Source: Actinopolyspora saharensis (lineage in GTDB: Bacteria; Actinomycetota; Actinomycetes; Mycobacteriales; Pseudonocardiaceae). Taken from it: DNA of 64,000 nucleotides. The translations under genes were made by a program, and so were the position numbers. The notes under the pieces are model-generated. The model saw only the letters and a program-made list of their open reading frames with translations. It was not told the origin of the DNA and did not search any database. This document shows positions 9,222-18,171 of this stretch, in pieces; position 1 is the first letter of the stretch; the number at the start of each line of letters is the position of its first letter. The DNA lies in assembly GCF_900100925.1 (NCBI RefSeq), contig NZ_FNKO01000002.1, forward strand, positions 1,674,001 to 1,738,000. Reading direction: 5' to 3'.

Positions 9222-9503
9222 ATGACCACATTCGTCGTCGAGATCCGCTACGGCAGCGATCGGGATCTGCTCGAGCGGACCCGCCCCGCCCACCGCGAGT
9301 ACTCGAAATCGCTGTCGGAGCGGGGATACCTGGTGGCAGCGGGCCCGTTCGCCGACGACAGCGGCGCGATGCTGGTCTACGACGTGGCCGACAGGGCGGC
9401 GCTCGACGAGCTGCTCGCCGAGGACCCCTACACCACGGAGGGCGTGCTGGCCGAGACCACCGTGCGGGAGTGGAGTCCCGTGACCGGCAGCTGGCTCGGC
9501 TGA
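9222..9503 (+). CDS. YciI-like protein
   Basis: This 93-residue protein has the YciI fold: an N-terminal strand (TTFVVEIRYG), the conserved AHREYSKSLSERG helix with a His-Arg pair, AAGPFADDSGAMLVYDV, and a C-terminal EDPYTTEGVLAETTVREW. Family members are small ferredoxin-like dimers with a conserved His-Asp pair of unproven enzymatic function, often found near ECF sigma factors. That matches the divergent sigma gene at 9125. The start is ATG 9222. Confidence 0.85.
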   Translation: MTTFVVEIRYGSDRDLLERTRPAHREYSKSLSERGYLVAAGPFADDSGAMLVYDVADRAALDELLAEDPYTTEGVLAETTVREWSPVTGSWLG

Positions 9504-10389
9504 GGCGTACGGGAGCTCGGCAGGTCGGTTGTCCCCGGAAGCCGGTAGGCCTCTCGGGGCGGCCGGGGCGAGTACGAGGCCGCTTCGACGTCGGACGCGT
9601 CGAACGACACCGATGATTCGGACCGAACGGGCCGAGACCGGAGCACGAGATCTCGCACAGCCTCTCGGCTGCTCATTCGGCCGCTGTTGCTGTTGTTGCG
9701 CCGGGGCTCGTGGAAGCAGCCCTTGGTGGATCGTGCTCCTGTTGCAGGAAGCGGACCAGCGCGAGGGCTGCGGCTGCTAGCCGTAGTTACCGGGAGAGTC
9801 GTTCAGAGGGCCCGCGGGGCTCGCTGAGGATGGGGAGGCTACCTCCGCTGTAGCCAGGAGCTCTGGATACAGCTCTCCGCTAACATCCCGTGGACACCGT
9901 TGCGCCGTTGTGTCCAGCTCTCACACGTTGATGTCGGTGAGTTCACCGTGACCGAATGCGTTCGAACTCGGTGGTGTATTCCAACGGCGCGTGTACACGT
10001 GGCTGCTATGAGGACGATGCCGTGCTGGCTGATCGCCGGTCGATGTCATATCGGTAGTCGCATTCCAACCGTACTGAACTGGTCTAGCTCATCAGACGAC
10101 TTCGGGATCAGTGGTGGAGCACGCCCCCGGATGTCGTTGCATCTGACGATCCCGTTATCGACGGTCGGGGCGACCCGCCGCCGACTCCATCCTGGAACCC
10201 TGCGGCGACCGTCCCCGTGGGGCGACCATAGGTGAGGTCATTGGGTCAGTGTTCGTTTTCTGTCACTACGTGAACAAAGATTGGCTGTGTCGCGAGAACA
10301 CGAATTGCCGCGAATAATAAAAATGTTATCCAAATTGCTGGATTTTTCCTGGGTTGATTGTCTTGTGTCTTTTGTCGCTGGTGTGACGG
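9504..10389. other. 886-bp stretch without a convincing gene
   Basis: No reading frame here has family features or normal actinobacterial codon usage. The GC content falls steadily towards 10.3 kb. One stop-free piece at 10088-10231 (plus) reads as a plausible protein tail ending in SWNPAATVPVGRP, but it has no start and is preceded by a stop, so it may be a decayed gene end. The rest holds no repeat that I can match elsewhere. Confidence 0.5.
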
Positions 10390-10419
10390 TTGACCGAAAG
10401 AAGTGTGCATGGGTAATTT
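10390..10419 (+). promoter_or_regulatory. Candidate sigma-70-type promoter for the small secreted protein cassette
   Basis: TTGACC at 10390-10395 and TAATTT at 10414-10419 are separated by 18 nt in a clearly AT-rich region. They lie about 50 nt before ATG 10468, which has a strong GGGGGAAAGG ribosome binding site. A small inverted repeat (ACCGAA, TTCGGT) lies between the promoter and the gene. Confidence 0.4.
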
Positions 10420-10467
10420 TTGATTTGACCGAATCGAGTTTCGGTTAAATTTTTTCCGGGGGAAAGG

Positions 10468-10875
10468 ATGTGTGCTGTGGTGTTCTCGATCGGGGCATCG
10501 CGCTACATCGGCGCGGCAACTTTAGGGATTGTGGCTTTCGTGGGTTCTGGTGCGGTCGCTTGCGCTGATGATCGCTCGAGTGGTGTGAATTCAGGTGTTT
10601 CCGCTCGGGCGGTTGTTCGAGCAGGCGACAGCCAGGAGCAACGCCAGCTTGTTTCCAGTGATACGCTCAATCAAGTCAAACCATACGTGTCCGTCGACTC
10701 AAACGGTGTGACGATGACTGTCCCCGAGGAGGTCGAGAAGAACCTTCCTCGGGAGGAAATGGAGCAGCTCCGGGAGTACCAGAGTCAGATCAACCAGTTG
10801 ATCGCTGACGGTGCAGCGGAAGTTCGGCCGGATGGAACCATTGTCCCGTCCGATTCTGCTGAAGGGGGGGAATAG
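10468..10875 (+). CDS. Small secreted protein of unknown function
   Basis: This 135-residue protein has a signal-peptide-like N-terminus: a hydrophobic stretch at residues 11-30 ending in AVACADD. The Cys could be a lipid anchor, but the lipobox is weak. The mature part is acidic and hydrophilic, with a predicted coiled segment around LPREEMEQLREYQSQINQL. Codon usage is less GC-biased than in its neighbours, with many AAT and TTT-type codons, which suggests acquired DNA. It is the first of three small genes in a row, and I do not recognise a family. Confidence 0.6.
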   Translation: MCAVVFSIGASRYIGAATLGIVAFVGSGAVACADDRSSGVNSGVSARAVVRAGDSQEQRQLVSSDTLNQVKPYVSVDSNGVTMTVPEEVEKNLPREEMEQLREYQSQINQLIADGAAEVRPDGTIVPSDSAEGGE

Positions 10876-10909
10876 CGAACTTCTTCGGGCGCCGACAGGG
10901 CATGGTTAC

Positions 10910-11173
10910 GTGAAAGCGCACTGGTACGGACTGGAGGTCGCCTTCGATTCCTGGGTGCGGAACAAGATCAACGCGACCGGCGGGGTCGGTGCCTTGGTCG
11001 GAGCCATCGCTACGGGCCCGTGGGCTGTCGTTATTGAGGCAGCGTCCGGTGTCATCGTTGCCGAGGCCAACGCGTGCGCGCACGAGGACGGCTATACGTA
11101 CATGTACTTTATCGGAGTGACCGCACCTGTCACGGGTGGAATTCCCACTCCTGTTTGCAATCCCTTCGGGTGA
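10910..11173 (+). CDS. Small Gly/Ala-rich amphipathic protein, bacteriocin-like
   Basis: From GTG 10910 this is an 87-residue protein. It opens with KAHWYGLEVAFDSWVRNKIN, continues through a glycine-zipper-like helix GGVGALVGAIATGPWAVVI, and ends with two Cys-containing segments (NACAHEDG and PVCNPFG). Small hydrophobic proteins of this layout in Gram-positive bacteria are often secreted or membrane-active, but I cannot name the family. An earlier start is possible because the frame is open back to 10811, overlapping the upstream gene. Poor ribosome binding makes the start uncertain. Confidence 0.5.
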   Translation: MKAHWYGLEVAFDSWVRNKINATGGVGALVGAIATGPWAVVIEAASGVIVAEANACAHEDGYTYMYFIGVTAPVTGGIPTPVCNPFG

Positions 11174-11183
11174 TCGAGTGACT

Positions 11184-11411
11184 ATGCCATTGAAGACGGA
11201 TGGACTCAAAGAATCGTCGACCTTTCGCTGGACCGGTTTCGTGGTTTCGCTGGTGCTGGCATTGGCAGCGGCGATCGCCGGGTTGGTCGCCCTTTTCACG
11301 GGAGTGGGCAGCACACCTGTGGTAGTGCTGTTGTTCTGCTATCTGGCGTGCAAGCTGGTGCTCTACATCTTGGGCTGGCGGACACCGTTGTACGACAACC
11401 CGTCCCGGTAG
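11184..11411 (+). CDS. Small two-helix membrane protein, possible immunity or partner protein
   Basis: This 75-residue protein starts at ATG 11184, 10 nt after the previous stop (GTG 11178 is also possible). It has two hydrophobic helices (about residues 16-36 and 42-62) with a short loop between them, and both ends are likely cytoplasmic. The size, topology and position directly behind a hydrophobic small protein recall immunity proteins of bacteriocin cassettes. That role is inference from context only. Confidence 0.55.
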   Translation: MPLKTDGLKESSTFRWTGFVVSLVLALAAAIAGLVALFTGVGSTPVVVLLFCYLACKLVLYILGWRTPLYDNPSR

Positions 11412-11794
11412 GGATTGTGTGGAAGGTGTCGAGGTCATCCCGCCCGCGACGGCGGAAGACCTCGATACAGCCGCTGGTCGCGAGGTGCTCCGGGCCGGAC
11501 GGTCGAGTCGCCGAGGACGAGCCCTCCACTCGGTCTGGGCGACGACCTCCTCGGACACACCCCGGGCCGGGCCGCCTCCGGCCAGGAACGTGCCCGGGCG
11601 GAACGGTCGTCGGACAGGTGGGGCGCGGCGGGTCGTGGTCGGCACCGAACACCACCGGCGCCAGTGGTTCACCGGAGTCGGACTCCCACAACCGCCGGAC
11701 CGGTGTGGTTCCCCCGAACGTGCCGAGTTCGGTGCGGCGGGCGGTGTCCTGCGGGGAACGGCGCGTTCGGGTGTCTTGCTGGGAGGATGTGGCC
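11412..11794. other. 383-bp stretch without an assigned gene
   Basis: Several frames are open because of high GC, but none has a start with a ribosome binding site or recognisable features. On the minus strand one frame reads GTTPVRRLWESDSGEPLAPV around 11700, which looks somewhat protein-like and might be a remnant. The promoter of the DUF3151 gene must lie in the last part. Confidence 0.4.
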
Positions 11795-12211
11795 ATGACG
11801 ACGCAAGGAAACCTGCTGGAACCTCCGGAGACCTTCCTGCCGGAGGACACCGCCGCGCAGACCGAACTCGACGAGGGCAAGGCTGCCAACGAGGTCGCGG
11901 CGCGCCACCCCACCTGCAGCGCTGCCTGGGCCCAGCTCGCCGAGCTGGCTCTGGAGTCGGGGGAGTCCGTGGCCGCTTACGCCTACGCCCGCACCGGTTA
12001 CCACCGTGGGCTGGACTCGCTGCGGAAGGCGGGGTGGAAGGGCTTCGGCCCCGTCCCGTGGAGCCACCGCCCGAACCAGGGGGTGCTGCGTTCCGTCGCG
12101 ATGCTGGCCAAGGCGGCCGGGGCCATCGGCGAGGACGAGGAGTACGAGCGCTGCCGCCAGCTGCTCCTCGACAGCGACCCGGAGTCGCTGGAGCCCAACG
12201 GCCTGAGCTGA
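11795..12211 (+). CDS. DUF3151 family conserved actinobacterial protein
   Basis: This 138-residue soluble protein has a helical core. The conserved segments AANEVAARHPTCSAAWAQLAE, YAYARTGYHRGLD and RKAGWKGFGPVPWSHRPNQG match my memory of the DUF3151 family (M. tuberculosis Rv0360c), whose function is unknown. GGGAGG 8 nt upstream fixes ATG 11795. In mycobacteria this gene lies a few genes from purA, as here (purA at 15155). The repeat-like helices around LAELALESGES resemble a TPR, but this is weak. Confidence 0.8.
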   Translation: MTTQGNLLEPPETFLPEDTAAQTELDEGKAANEVAARHPTCSAAWAQLAELALESGESVAAYAYARTGYHRGLDSLRKAGWKGFGPVPWSHRPNQGVLRSVAMLAKAAGAIGEDEEYERCRQLLLDSDPESLEPNGLS

Positions 12212-12376
12212 TCGAGGTTTTCGGCGCGGTCCGCTCGATCGTTCGGGTGAGGTTTCGGCGCAGGCGCGTCGCAGGCCGGCCCCGGGAACTTCGGAAGCGG
12301 TGACGGTCCGGCCCGCTCACTGGGCGTTCACCCGCCTGGGCGGGGTTACTCGGCGTGCTTGACGGAGAATGGCGAC

Positions 12377-13465
12377 GTGCAGCGATTGCGCCAGGAACTC
12401 AGCAGGCGGGGGCGTCGCCTGCTGCGAACGGGCATCCCCATCGTGCAGTGCGCAGTGGCCGCCGGGCTGGCCTGGCTGCTGGCCCGGCACGTGGTCGGGC
12501 ACCCCCAGCCGTTCTTCGCCCCCATAGCCGGAGTGATCGCCCTCGGCGTCTCCCTGGGGCAGCGGTTGCGCCGCGCCGCCGAGCTGGTCGTGGGCGTCAG
12601 CGTGGGCGTGGGCGTGGGCGACGTGCTGATATCGGTGATCGGGACCGGTCCGTGGCAGATCGCCCTGGTGGTGGCGCTGGCCATGGGCACGGCCGTCCTG
12701 CTGGACGCGGGCGGGGTCATCGTCATGCAGGCCGCTTCGTCCTCGGTGCTGGTCGCGACCCTGCTGCCTCCGGCCACGATGGGCGGGCTCAACCGCATGG
12801 TCGACGCCGCTATCGGTGGTCTGGTGGGGCTGGTGGTGGCCGCGCTGCTGCCGCAGAACCCGCTGGCCGTCGCCCATCGGCACGAGCGCGTGGTCCTCGG
12901 GGAGCTGACCGAGGCGTTGCGCGGGATCTCCGCCGCCATGGCCAGCGAGGACGTCGCTGCGGCCTCGGAGGTGCTGGCCGGGGCGCGCAAGAGCCAGCGC
13001 TCGGTGGAGGAGCTGCGCTCGGCCCTGACCACCGGAAGTGAGATCGCCCGTTTCGCGCCGCTCCGCTGGCACCACCGCGCCGATCTGGAGCGCTACCAGA
13101 CCGCAGCCACCCCCGTGGACCGCGCGCTGCGCAACACCAGGGTGCTGACGCGGCGCGCGCTCGCTGCGCTGCGGGACGACGAGCGGGTTCCGCGCCCGCT
13201 GCCCGGGATGCTGGAAGAACTGGCGGGTGCGGTGGTCCTGCTGCGCGACGAGCTCGCCGACGGGGCGGAGCCGCTGCGCACGCGCGAGGCCGCACGCGCC
13301 GTCGCGCGGAGGACCACCGTCCGGCTGCTGTCCGAGACGGACTTCTCCATGCAGGTGGTGGTGCTGCAGGTCCGCTCCATCGCGGTGGACCTGCTGCAGG
13401 CCACCGGGATGGGGCGTTCCGAGGCGCTGGCCGAGCTGCCTCCCCTGCACCCGGAGTCGGACTAG
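12377..13465 (+). CDS. FUSC-like aromatic acid exporter family membrane protein
   Basis: This is a protein of about 362 residues. The N-terminal half has some five to six closely packed hydrophobic helices (residues 18-165), including FFAPIAGVIALGVSLGQRLRR, the hallmark of FUSC/ArAE-type proteins. The C-terminal half is a cytoplasmic helical domain rich in Arg and Glu. Relatives export aromatic acids or are uncharacterised. GGAG 8 nt before GTG 12377 supports that start; TTG 12359 would add six residues. No regulator or substrate genes are adjacent. Confidence 0.75.
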   Translation: MQRLRQELSRRGRRLLRTGIPIVQCAVAAGLAWLLARHVVGHPQPFFAPIAGVIALGVSLGQRLRRAAELVVGVSVGVGVGDVLISVIGTGPWQIALVVALAMGTAVLLDAGGVIVMQAASSSVLVATLLPPATMGGLNRMVDAAIGGLVGLVVAALLPQNPLAVAHRHERVVLGELTEALRGISAAMASEDVAAASEVLAGARKSQRSVEELRSALTTGSEIARFAPLRWHHRADLERYQTAATPVDRALRNTRVLTRRALAALRDDERVPRPLPGMLEELAGAVVLLRDELADGAEPLRTREAARAVARRTTVRLLSETDFSMQVVVLQVRSIAVDLLQATGMGRSEALAELPPLHPESD

Positions 13466-13529
13466 CAGTGACCGGAACCTCCCGGAGGCCGGTGCGGGCG
13501 GCGGTGCCGCAGCAGCGCGGTTCGGCTGG

Positions 13530-14171
13530 TCAGCAGCCCTGAAGGACGTCCCGGAGGGTCTTCTTCTCCGCGGTGGTCACGGACAGCTCCCACTTGTGCT
13601 TGGTGCCGGTCCAGGCGGCCGCGTAGCCGCAGTGGGTGCTCCGGTCCGGGGGAAGCCACTCGTCCGGGGCATCGTCCCCCTTGGACCGGTTCACGCTGTC
13701 GGTGACCGCCACGAGCTGCGGCCCGTCCAGGTCGTTGGCGAACTTCTCGCGCTTGTCGACGGTCCACTCCGAGGCCCCCGAACGCCAGGCCTCGCCCAGC
13801 GGAACGATGTGGTCTATGTCCATGTCGGATGGATCCGTCCAGGTTTCACCGTCATACCAGCTTTCCCACTCGCCCGAGGTCGGGTAGCAGTCCCGGCCGG
13901 TGTCCACGCCCGTGCCCTCCCGGATGAGCACGCGCTCGCGCACGTTGCAGTTCCGCCCCTCGGCCTCGGCCCAGTGCGGGAACTCGTCCCTGTCGTAACC
14001 GTCCATCGACCCCTTCGGGGCGACCCGCAGCTCGTCGAGCAGGTCGGCGGCCTCCGCCGCGCTCGGCGTGCCCGGCGGAGCCGACTCGTACTCGGCTCCG
14101 GTCGACGGTCCACCGCAGGACAGCGTGGCCAGCAGCGGCAGTGTGAGCAGGAGCTTGGTCGTGTTCCTCAC
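13530..14171 (-). CDS. Secreted HNH-family nuclease (DUF1524-like)
   Basis: This 213-residue protein has an N-terminal export signal ending near Cys23 (LLATLSCGG), possibly a lipoprotein, though the lipobox is not canonical. The HNH core reads DMDIDHIVPLGEAWRSGA, then NDLDGPQLVAVTDSVNRSKGD, with His in the first element, Asn in the second and a final Lys-Asp. This is the standard DUF1524/GmrSD-type HNH seen in actinobacterial exported proteins. It probably cuts DNA outside the membrane. The start is GTG 14171. No immunity gene is apparent beside it. Confidence 0.82.
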   Translation of the reverse strand: MRNTTKLLLTLPLLATLSCGGPSTGAEYESAPPGTPSAAEAADLLDELRVAPKGSMDGYDRDEFPHWAEAEGRNCNVRERVLIREGTGVDTGRDCYPTSGEWESWYDGETWTDPSDMDIDHIVPLGEAWRSGASEWTVDKREKFANDLDGPQLVAVTDSVNRSKGDDAPDEWLPPDRSTHCGYAAAWTGTKHKWELSVTTAEKKTLRDVLQGC

Positions 14172-14304
14172 TGGTGCTCTCTGTTCGGCGTTGGTGGCTG
14201 ATGCTCGACGACGCACTGTTGATCATCCGTTTTCCGCGGTGCCTGCCGCAATACGATGATCGGTGATTCGTGTCGCCACCCGTTCGGTCGTGCAGCGGAG
14301 TCGC

Positions 14305-15009
14305 TCAGGGCCGGACCAGCAGCAGGTCCCTGGTGTGCCGGTACCAGGCGCAGCGGGTCAGCGGCCTGGGGTGGGCCACCCCGTCCCGGTGGACGGTGGC
14401 CTGCTCGAAACTGGCCTGCACGGCTCGCCCGCGCGCCGTCTCCCGGCGACGTCGCAGCAGACCGCGGTGCGTGACCCTGGTCACTAGGCCGTCCATGATC
14501 GGGGCGGGCTGGGTGGCCAGCGGGTCGTCGGTCGGTTCGGGAAGCGCGGAGGCGTCGGGATCGGGGAACACCTCCACCGAGCGTGCGGGCCCGTGCAGCA
14601 CGCGCTGGTCGTCGCAGTAGATCTGCCCGGTGATCGGTTCGATCGTGCCCAGCCCGAGCAGCACTCCGCCGGAGTCGTCCCTGATGAGCGGGGTGGGGCG
14701 AGCTCGGCCGTCCAACGCCTGGTCGAACCGGCCCGCCGGTATCGACCACAGCTCACCGGCGGGTGACTTCTCCACCGGAACGTAGCCGACGGCCAGCTCG
14801 TCCAGCAGTCCCTTGCGGAGCAGGCGCAGCACCACCGCGGCGAGGTCCGCGTCCGTTCCGTGCACGATGACGCGCCCCGCGGAATCGGCGAGTATCGGGT
14901 CGACTTCGGTGCGTGACGGCTGGGCGGGAAGGTCGAACCATCGCAGCCCCGCGTGCGTCGGACGTGCTTCGGTATCGACGTTTCCGCAGGATAGTGCGGT
15001 GGTAGTCAC
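14305..15009 (-). CDS. Conserved actinobacterial protein adjacent to purA, function unknown
   Basis: From GTG 15009, behind AGGAGCG, this encodes 234 residues without a signal or membrane segment. Visible blocks are [26 protein letters not shown], then an Asp-rich [14 protein letters not shown], and a basic C-terminal domain. It is divergent from purA across 145 bp, the same arrangement as Rv0358 and purA in M. tuberculosis, so it is probably the orthologue. That link rests on position and length rather than a sequence comparison. A role linked to purine metabolism would be speculation. Confidence 0.6.
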   Translation of the reverse strand: MTTTALSCGNVDTEARPTHAGLRWFDLPAQPSRTEVDPILADSAGRVIVHGTDADLAAVVLRLLRKGLLDELAVGYVPVEKSPAGELWSIPAGRFDQALDGRARPTPLIRDDSGGVLLGLGTIEPITGQIYCDDQRVLHGPARSVEVFPDPDASALPEPTDDPLATQPAPIMDGLVTRVTHRGLLRRRRETARGRAVQASFEQATVHRDGVAHPRPLTRCAWYRHTRDLLLVRP

Positions 15010-15154
15010 GTTACGCTCCTGGTTTACCCTGATCGACCGGCATTGGCAGGTGCCGGGCCTTCCTTGGAGTGGCGGCGCAGACGTGGCCACCGACAGCGAT
15101 GACCCGCCGTCACCAGTTGCACAGACCGCCTCCAGTGACAGGTTGGAGTTTCAC

Positions 15155-16441
15155 ATGCCGGCAATCGTGTTGATCGGCGCCCAGTGGGGCGACGAGGGAA
15201 AGGGTAAGGCGACCGACCTGCTCGGCGAGCAGGCGCAGTGGGTTGTGCGCTACCAAGGGGGGAACAACGCCGGGCACACCGTGGTGCTGCCGGACGGGCA
15301 GGACTTCGCGCTGAAGCTGATCCCCTCCGGGATCCTCAGCCCCGAGGTGCACAACGTCATCGGCAACGGCGTGGTCGTCAACCCGGAGGCGCTGCTCGAG
15401 GAGCTGGACGGTCTGGAGTCGCGGGGGGTCGACACCTCCAAGCTCTCGCTGTCGGCGGACGCGCACCTGGTCATGCCGTACCACGTGGCCATGGACAGGG
15501 TCACCGAGCGCTACCTCGGCAAGAAGCGCATCGGGACCACCGGGCGCGGCATCGGGCCCTGCTACCAGGACAAGGTGGCCCGCGTCGGTGTTCGCGTCCA
15601 GGACGTGCTGGACGAGAAGATCCTGCGCCAGAAGGTCGAGGCCGCGCTGGAGTACAAGAACCAGGTGCTGGTCAAGGTGTACAACCGGCGCGCCATGGAC
15701 CCCGACGAGGTGGTCGACACCGTGCTCGCGCAGGCCGAGCGGTTCGCCGGTCGGGTCGCCGAGACGAAGCTGATGCTGGACCAGGCGCTCAACCGCGACG
15801 AGACGGTGCTGCTGGAGGGCTCGCAGGGCACGCTGCTGGACGTGGACCACGGGACTTACCCGTTCGTGACCTCCTCCAACCCCACCTCCGGGGGCGCGTG
15901 CGCGGGCGCGGGGATCGGCCCCAGCAGGATCGACTCGGTGGTCGGCATCCTCAAGGCCTACACCACGCGGGTCGGAGCCGGTCCGTTCCCGACCGAGCTG
16001 AACGACGCCGCCGGGGAGAACCTGCGCAAGGTCGGCGGCGAGGTCGGCGTGAACACCGGCAGGGACCGGCGCACCGGCTGGTTCGACGCGGTGATCGCCC
16101 GCTACGCGACCAGGGTGAACGGCATCACCGACTACTTCCTCACCAAGCTCGACGTGCTGTCCGGGCTGGAGACCATCCCGGTCTGCGTCGCCTACGACGT
16201 GGACGGGATGCGCACCTCCGAGATGCCGATGACCCAGACCGGGGTGCACCACGCGGTGCCGGTCTACGAGGAGATCCCCGGCTGGCGCGAGGACATCAGC
16301 GGCGCCCGGACCTTCGAGGACCTGCCGCCCAACGCCCGGGCCTACATCGAGCGGCTCGAGGAGCTGGCGCAGGCGCGGATCTCGGCGATCGGGGTTGGGC
16401 CCGGAAGGGAGCAGACCATCGTGCGCCACGAGATTGTTTGA
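15155..16441 (+). CDS. purA: Adenylosuccinate synthetase
   Basis: PurA uses GTP to join IMP and aspartate, the first step from IMP to AMP. The length, 428 residues, is right. The GTP and IMP loop [11 protein letters not shown] is at residues 8-18 with catalytic Asp13, GGNNAGHT holds His41, and the IMP-binding [17 protein letters not shown] and later [21 protein letters not shown] follow. The aspartate-binding VGAGPFPTE and the base-recognition [10 protein letters not shown] are also intact. ATG 15155 begins the conserved domain directly. Three other purine genes (purD, purB, purC) lie within 12 kb. Confidence 0.97.
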   Translation: MPAIVLIGAQWGDEGKGKATDLLGEQAQWVVRYQGGNNAGHTVVLPDGQDFALKLIPSGILSPEVHNVIGNGVVVNPEALLEELDGLESRGVDTSKLSLSADAHLVMPYHVAMDRVTERYLGKKRIGTTGRGIGPCYQDKVARVGVRVQDVLDEKILRQKVEAALEYKNQVLVKVYNRRAMDPDEVVDTVLAQAERFAGRVAETKLMLDQALNRDETVLLEGSQGTLLDVDHGTYPFVTSSNPTSGGACAGAGIGPSRIDSVVGILKAYTTRVGAGPFPTELNDAAGENLRKVGGEVGVNTGRDRRTGWFDAVIARYATRVNGITDYFLTKLDVLSGLETIPVCVAYDVDGMRTSEMPMTQTGVHHAVPVYEEIPGWREDISGARTFEDLPPNARAYIERLEELAQARISAIGVGPGREQTIVRHEIV

Positions 16442-16463
16442 CCGTTCGGGGCGGGTGGGCAGG

Positions 16464-16856
16464 GTGGTTGCTTAGCCGGCACGTGAGTCGGCGCCTTGCT
16501 GTGTTGGGCACGCTTTTGAGTAGCGACCTACGCGGCGAGCGGCCCGGCCTTGCAATGCATCCGACTCACGCACCGGAGCTTCTCCTCCTGCGTGGGCTCA
16601 AAGCACCCGCGCGGAACGGAGCCTTCCATCTGAAGTGCGCAGAGCACCCGGACAGGCACTCCCACTCAAGGGGGCCCACGCCAACGCGAGCGCTGTGAGC
16701 CCGAGCAGTCGGCACCGCCGCGGGTTCTCTCGTGGTGCTCTCGCGAGGACGGCCCCGACGTTGTGTAGGCCGCTACCCGATGTCGGGGCACCCGCAGCGA
16801 GAGCCCGCGAGAGGTTCCGCCAAGCAACCAACCGAGCAACCGGCACCGTCGACCCT
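16464..16856 (+). repeat. Dispersed intergenic repeat, copy B (long composite)
   Basis: This fills the gap between the convergent 3' ends of purA and glpQ. It holds three modules: 16464-16520 (53/57 to copy A), the core CCAACGCGAGCGCTGTGAGC at 16681-16700, and 16745-16798, which matches 30411-30464 at 52 of 54 bases. The last module is a nested inverted repeat with CCCCGAC and GTCGGGG arms. GAGGTTCCGCCAAGC follows in both copies. No coding potential is seen. Confidence 0.85.
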
Positions 16857-17984
16857 TCACTCAAGGGCGTGGACGGCTGTGTCGGGCTGATCGGCGAATA
16901 CGGCATCGACCCCCGTGGCCAGGAGGGCGCGGAGGAAGCCGAACACGTCCCCGTAGGCGCTAGCCCCGCCCGCACTGCGGAAGTCGGCGGGCAGGAAGGT
17001 GTTCTCGGCCCGGACGGTGTAGGGCACCACTTTCAGCCCCGCCCGGTGGGCGTGCTCCACCAGCCGGGTCGGTTCCTCCAGGTAGCCCTGGTCGTCCCTG
17101 AGCAGGATCATGGTGGTCGCCGGGGCCACCCAGTCCGCGTACTCGGCGACTTCCCGCAGCCCCTCCGGGGTGACCACGTCGGCGTAGGTGCGCGGGTCCC
17201 CGCTCGCCGTGAAGTCGTACGGGGCTCCGCTGCTCGAGACCAGCTGCACCAGGTCGACCCGCAGCCGCCGGTCCAGCCTGCGCAGGTTGCCGACCTCGAA
17301 GGACTGCACCGCGACCTCGGCGTGCGGAGTGTTGAGCCCGTTCCGCTCGAGCGCGTCCACCAGGCGGGGTTCCACGGGCAGCCCGACCGAGCGGAAGTAG
17401 CTCGGGTGCTTGATCTCCGGTGCGATCCCGATCCGCCTGCCGAGCTCGTGGGACAGCTCCCGCTTCAGCTCGATGATCTCCCGCAGGGTCGGTATCTCGA
17501 AGCGGCCGTCGTAGATCGTGTTCCGCTGCCGGATCTCGGGGAGTCGTTCGGTGGCGCGCAGCGTCTTCAGCTCGGCCAAGGTGAAGTCCTCGGTGAACCA
17601 GCCCGTCACCGATTCGCCGTCGACGACCTTGGTGGTTCTGCGGTCGGCGAACTCGGGGTGCTGCTCCACGTCGGTGGTGCCGCTGATCTCGTTCTCGTGC
17701 CTGGCGACGAGCGCGCCGTCCTTGGTGGGCACGAGGTCGGGCTCGATGTGGTCGGCCCCCATCCGGGCGGCCAGTTCGTAGGAAGCCAGGGTGTGCTCCG
17801 GCCGGTAGCCGGGCGCTCCCCTGTGTCCGAAGACCTCGATGGACTCCCCCTGCTCGGAACGTTCGGGATGCCGTGGTGCGCTCTGCGCGGCACCCGCCGA
17901 GGGTGCCAGAGCGCTGGCGGAGAGCACGGACAGTGTCAGGGCGCACAGCAGCGCTCGCGCGCTTGGTCGGGTTCTGCGTCGCAC
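16857..17984 (-). CDS. glpQ: Secreted glycerophosphodiester phosphodiesterase
   Basis: GlpQ-type enzymes release glycerol 3-phosphate from deacylated phospholipids outside the membrane. This 375-residue protein has a signal peptide (RPSARALLCALTLSVLSASALAPSAGAAQ, cleavage near residue 34 after AGA). The TIM-barrel motifs are VFGHRGAPGYRPEHT with catalytic His-Arg, MGADHIEPDLVPTKDGALVARHE with Glu, Asp and the second His, and IAPEIKHP. GAGGAGG 9 nt upstream of GTG 17984 settles the start. The gene is divergent from purD. Confidence 0.9.
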   Translation of the reverse strand: MRRRTRPSARALLCALTLSVLSASALAPSAGAAQSAPRHPERSEQGESIEVFGHRGAPGYRPEHTLASYELAARMGADHIEPDLVPTKDGALVARHENEISGTTDVEQHPEFADRRTTKVVDGESVTGWFTEDFTLAELKTLRATERLPEIRQRNTIYDGRFEIPTLREIIELKRELSHELGRRIGIAPEIKHPSYFRSVGLPVEPRLVDALERNGLNTPHAEVAVQSFEVGNLRRLDRRLRVDLVQLVSSSGAPYDFTASGDPRTYADVVTPEGLREVAEYADWVAPATTMILLRDDQGYLEEPTRLVEHAHRAGLKVVPYTVRAENTFLPADFRSAGGASAYGDVFGFLRALLATGVDAVFADQPDTAVHALE

Positions 17985-18171
17985 GGCCGGGGACCTCCTC
18001 GTGATGCGACCGGTGTCCAACGGAGGGGAAGTATCCCGCACGCTTCGCCACCGCTCGATCAAACGAGAACTTACGCGCTGCTAGGCCGCGATGAATTCTT
18101 CGCGACTCGCGTCGCCCGTTCGGCGGGGGTGGGCGGTCGTCGCCCCCACCCGAAGCTTTACGCTGCGGGGC

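Noticed and set aside
9529..9780. Plus-strand frame with a run of cysteines (CCCCC)
   Set aside because: The Cys run comes from TGT/TGC-like low-complexity DNA; there is no ribosome binding site and the protein has no family features.
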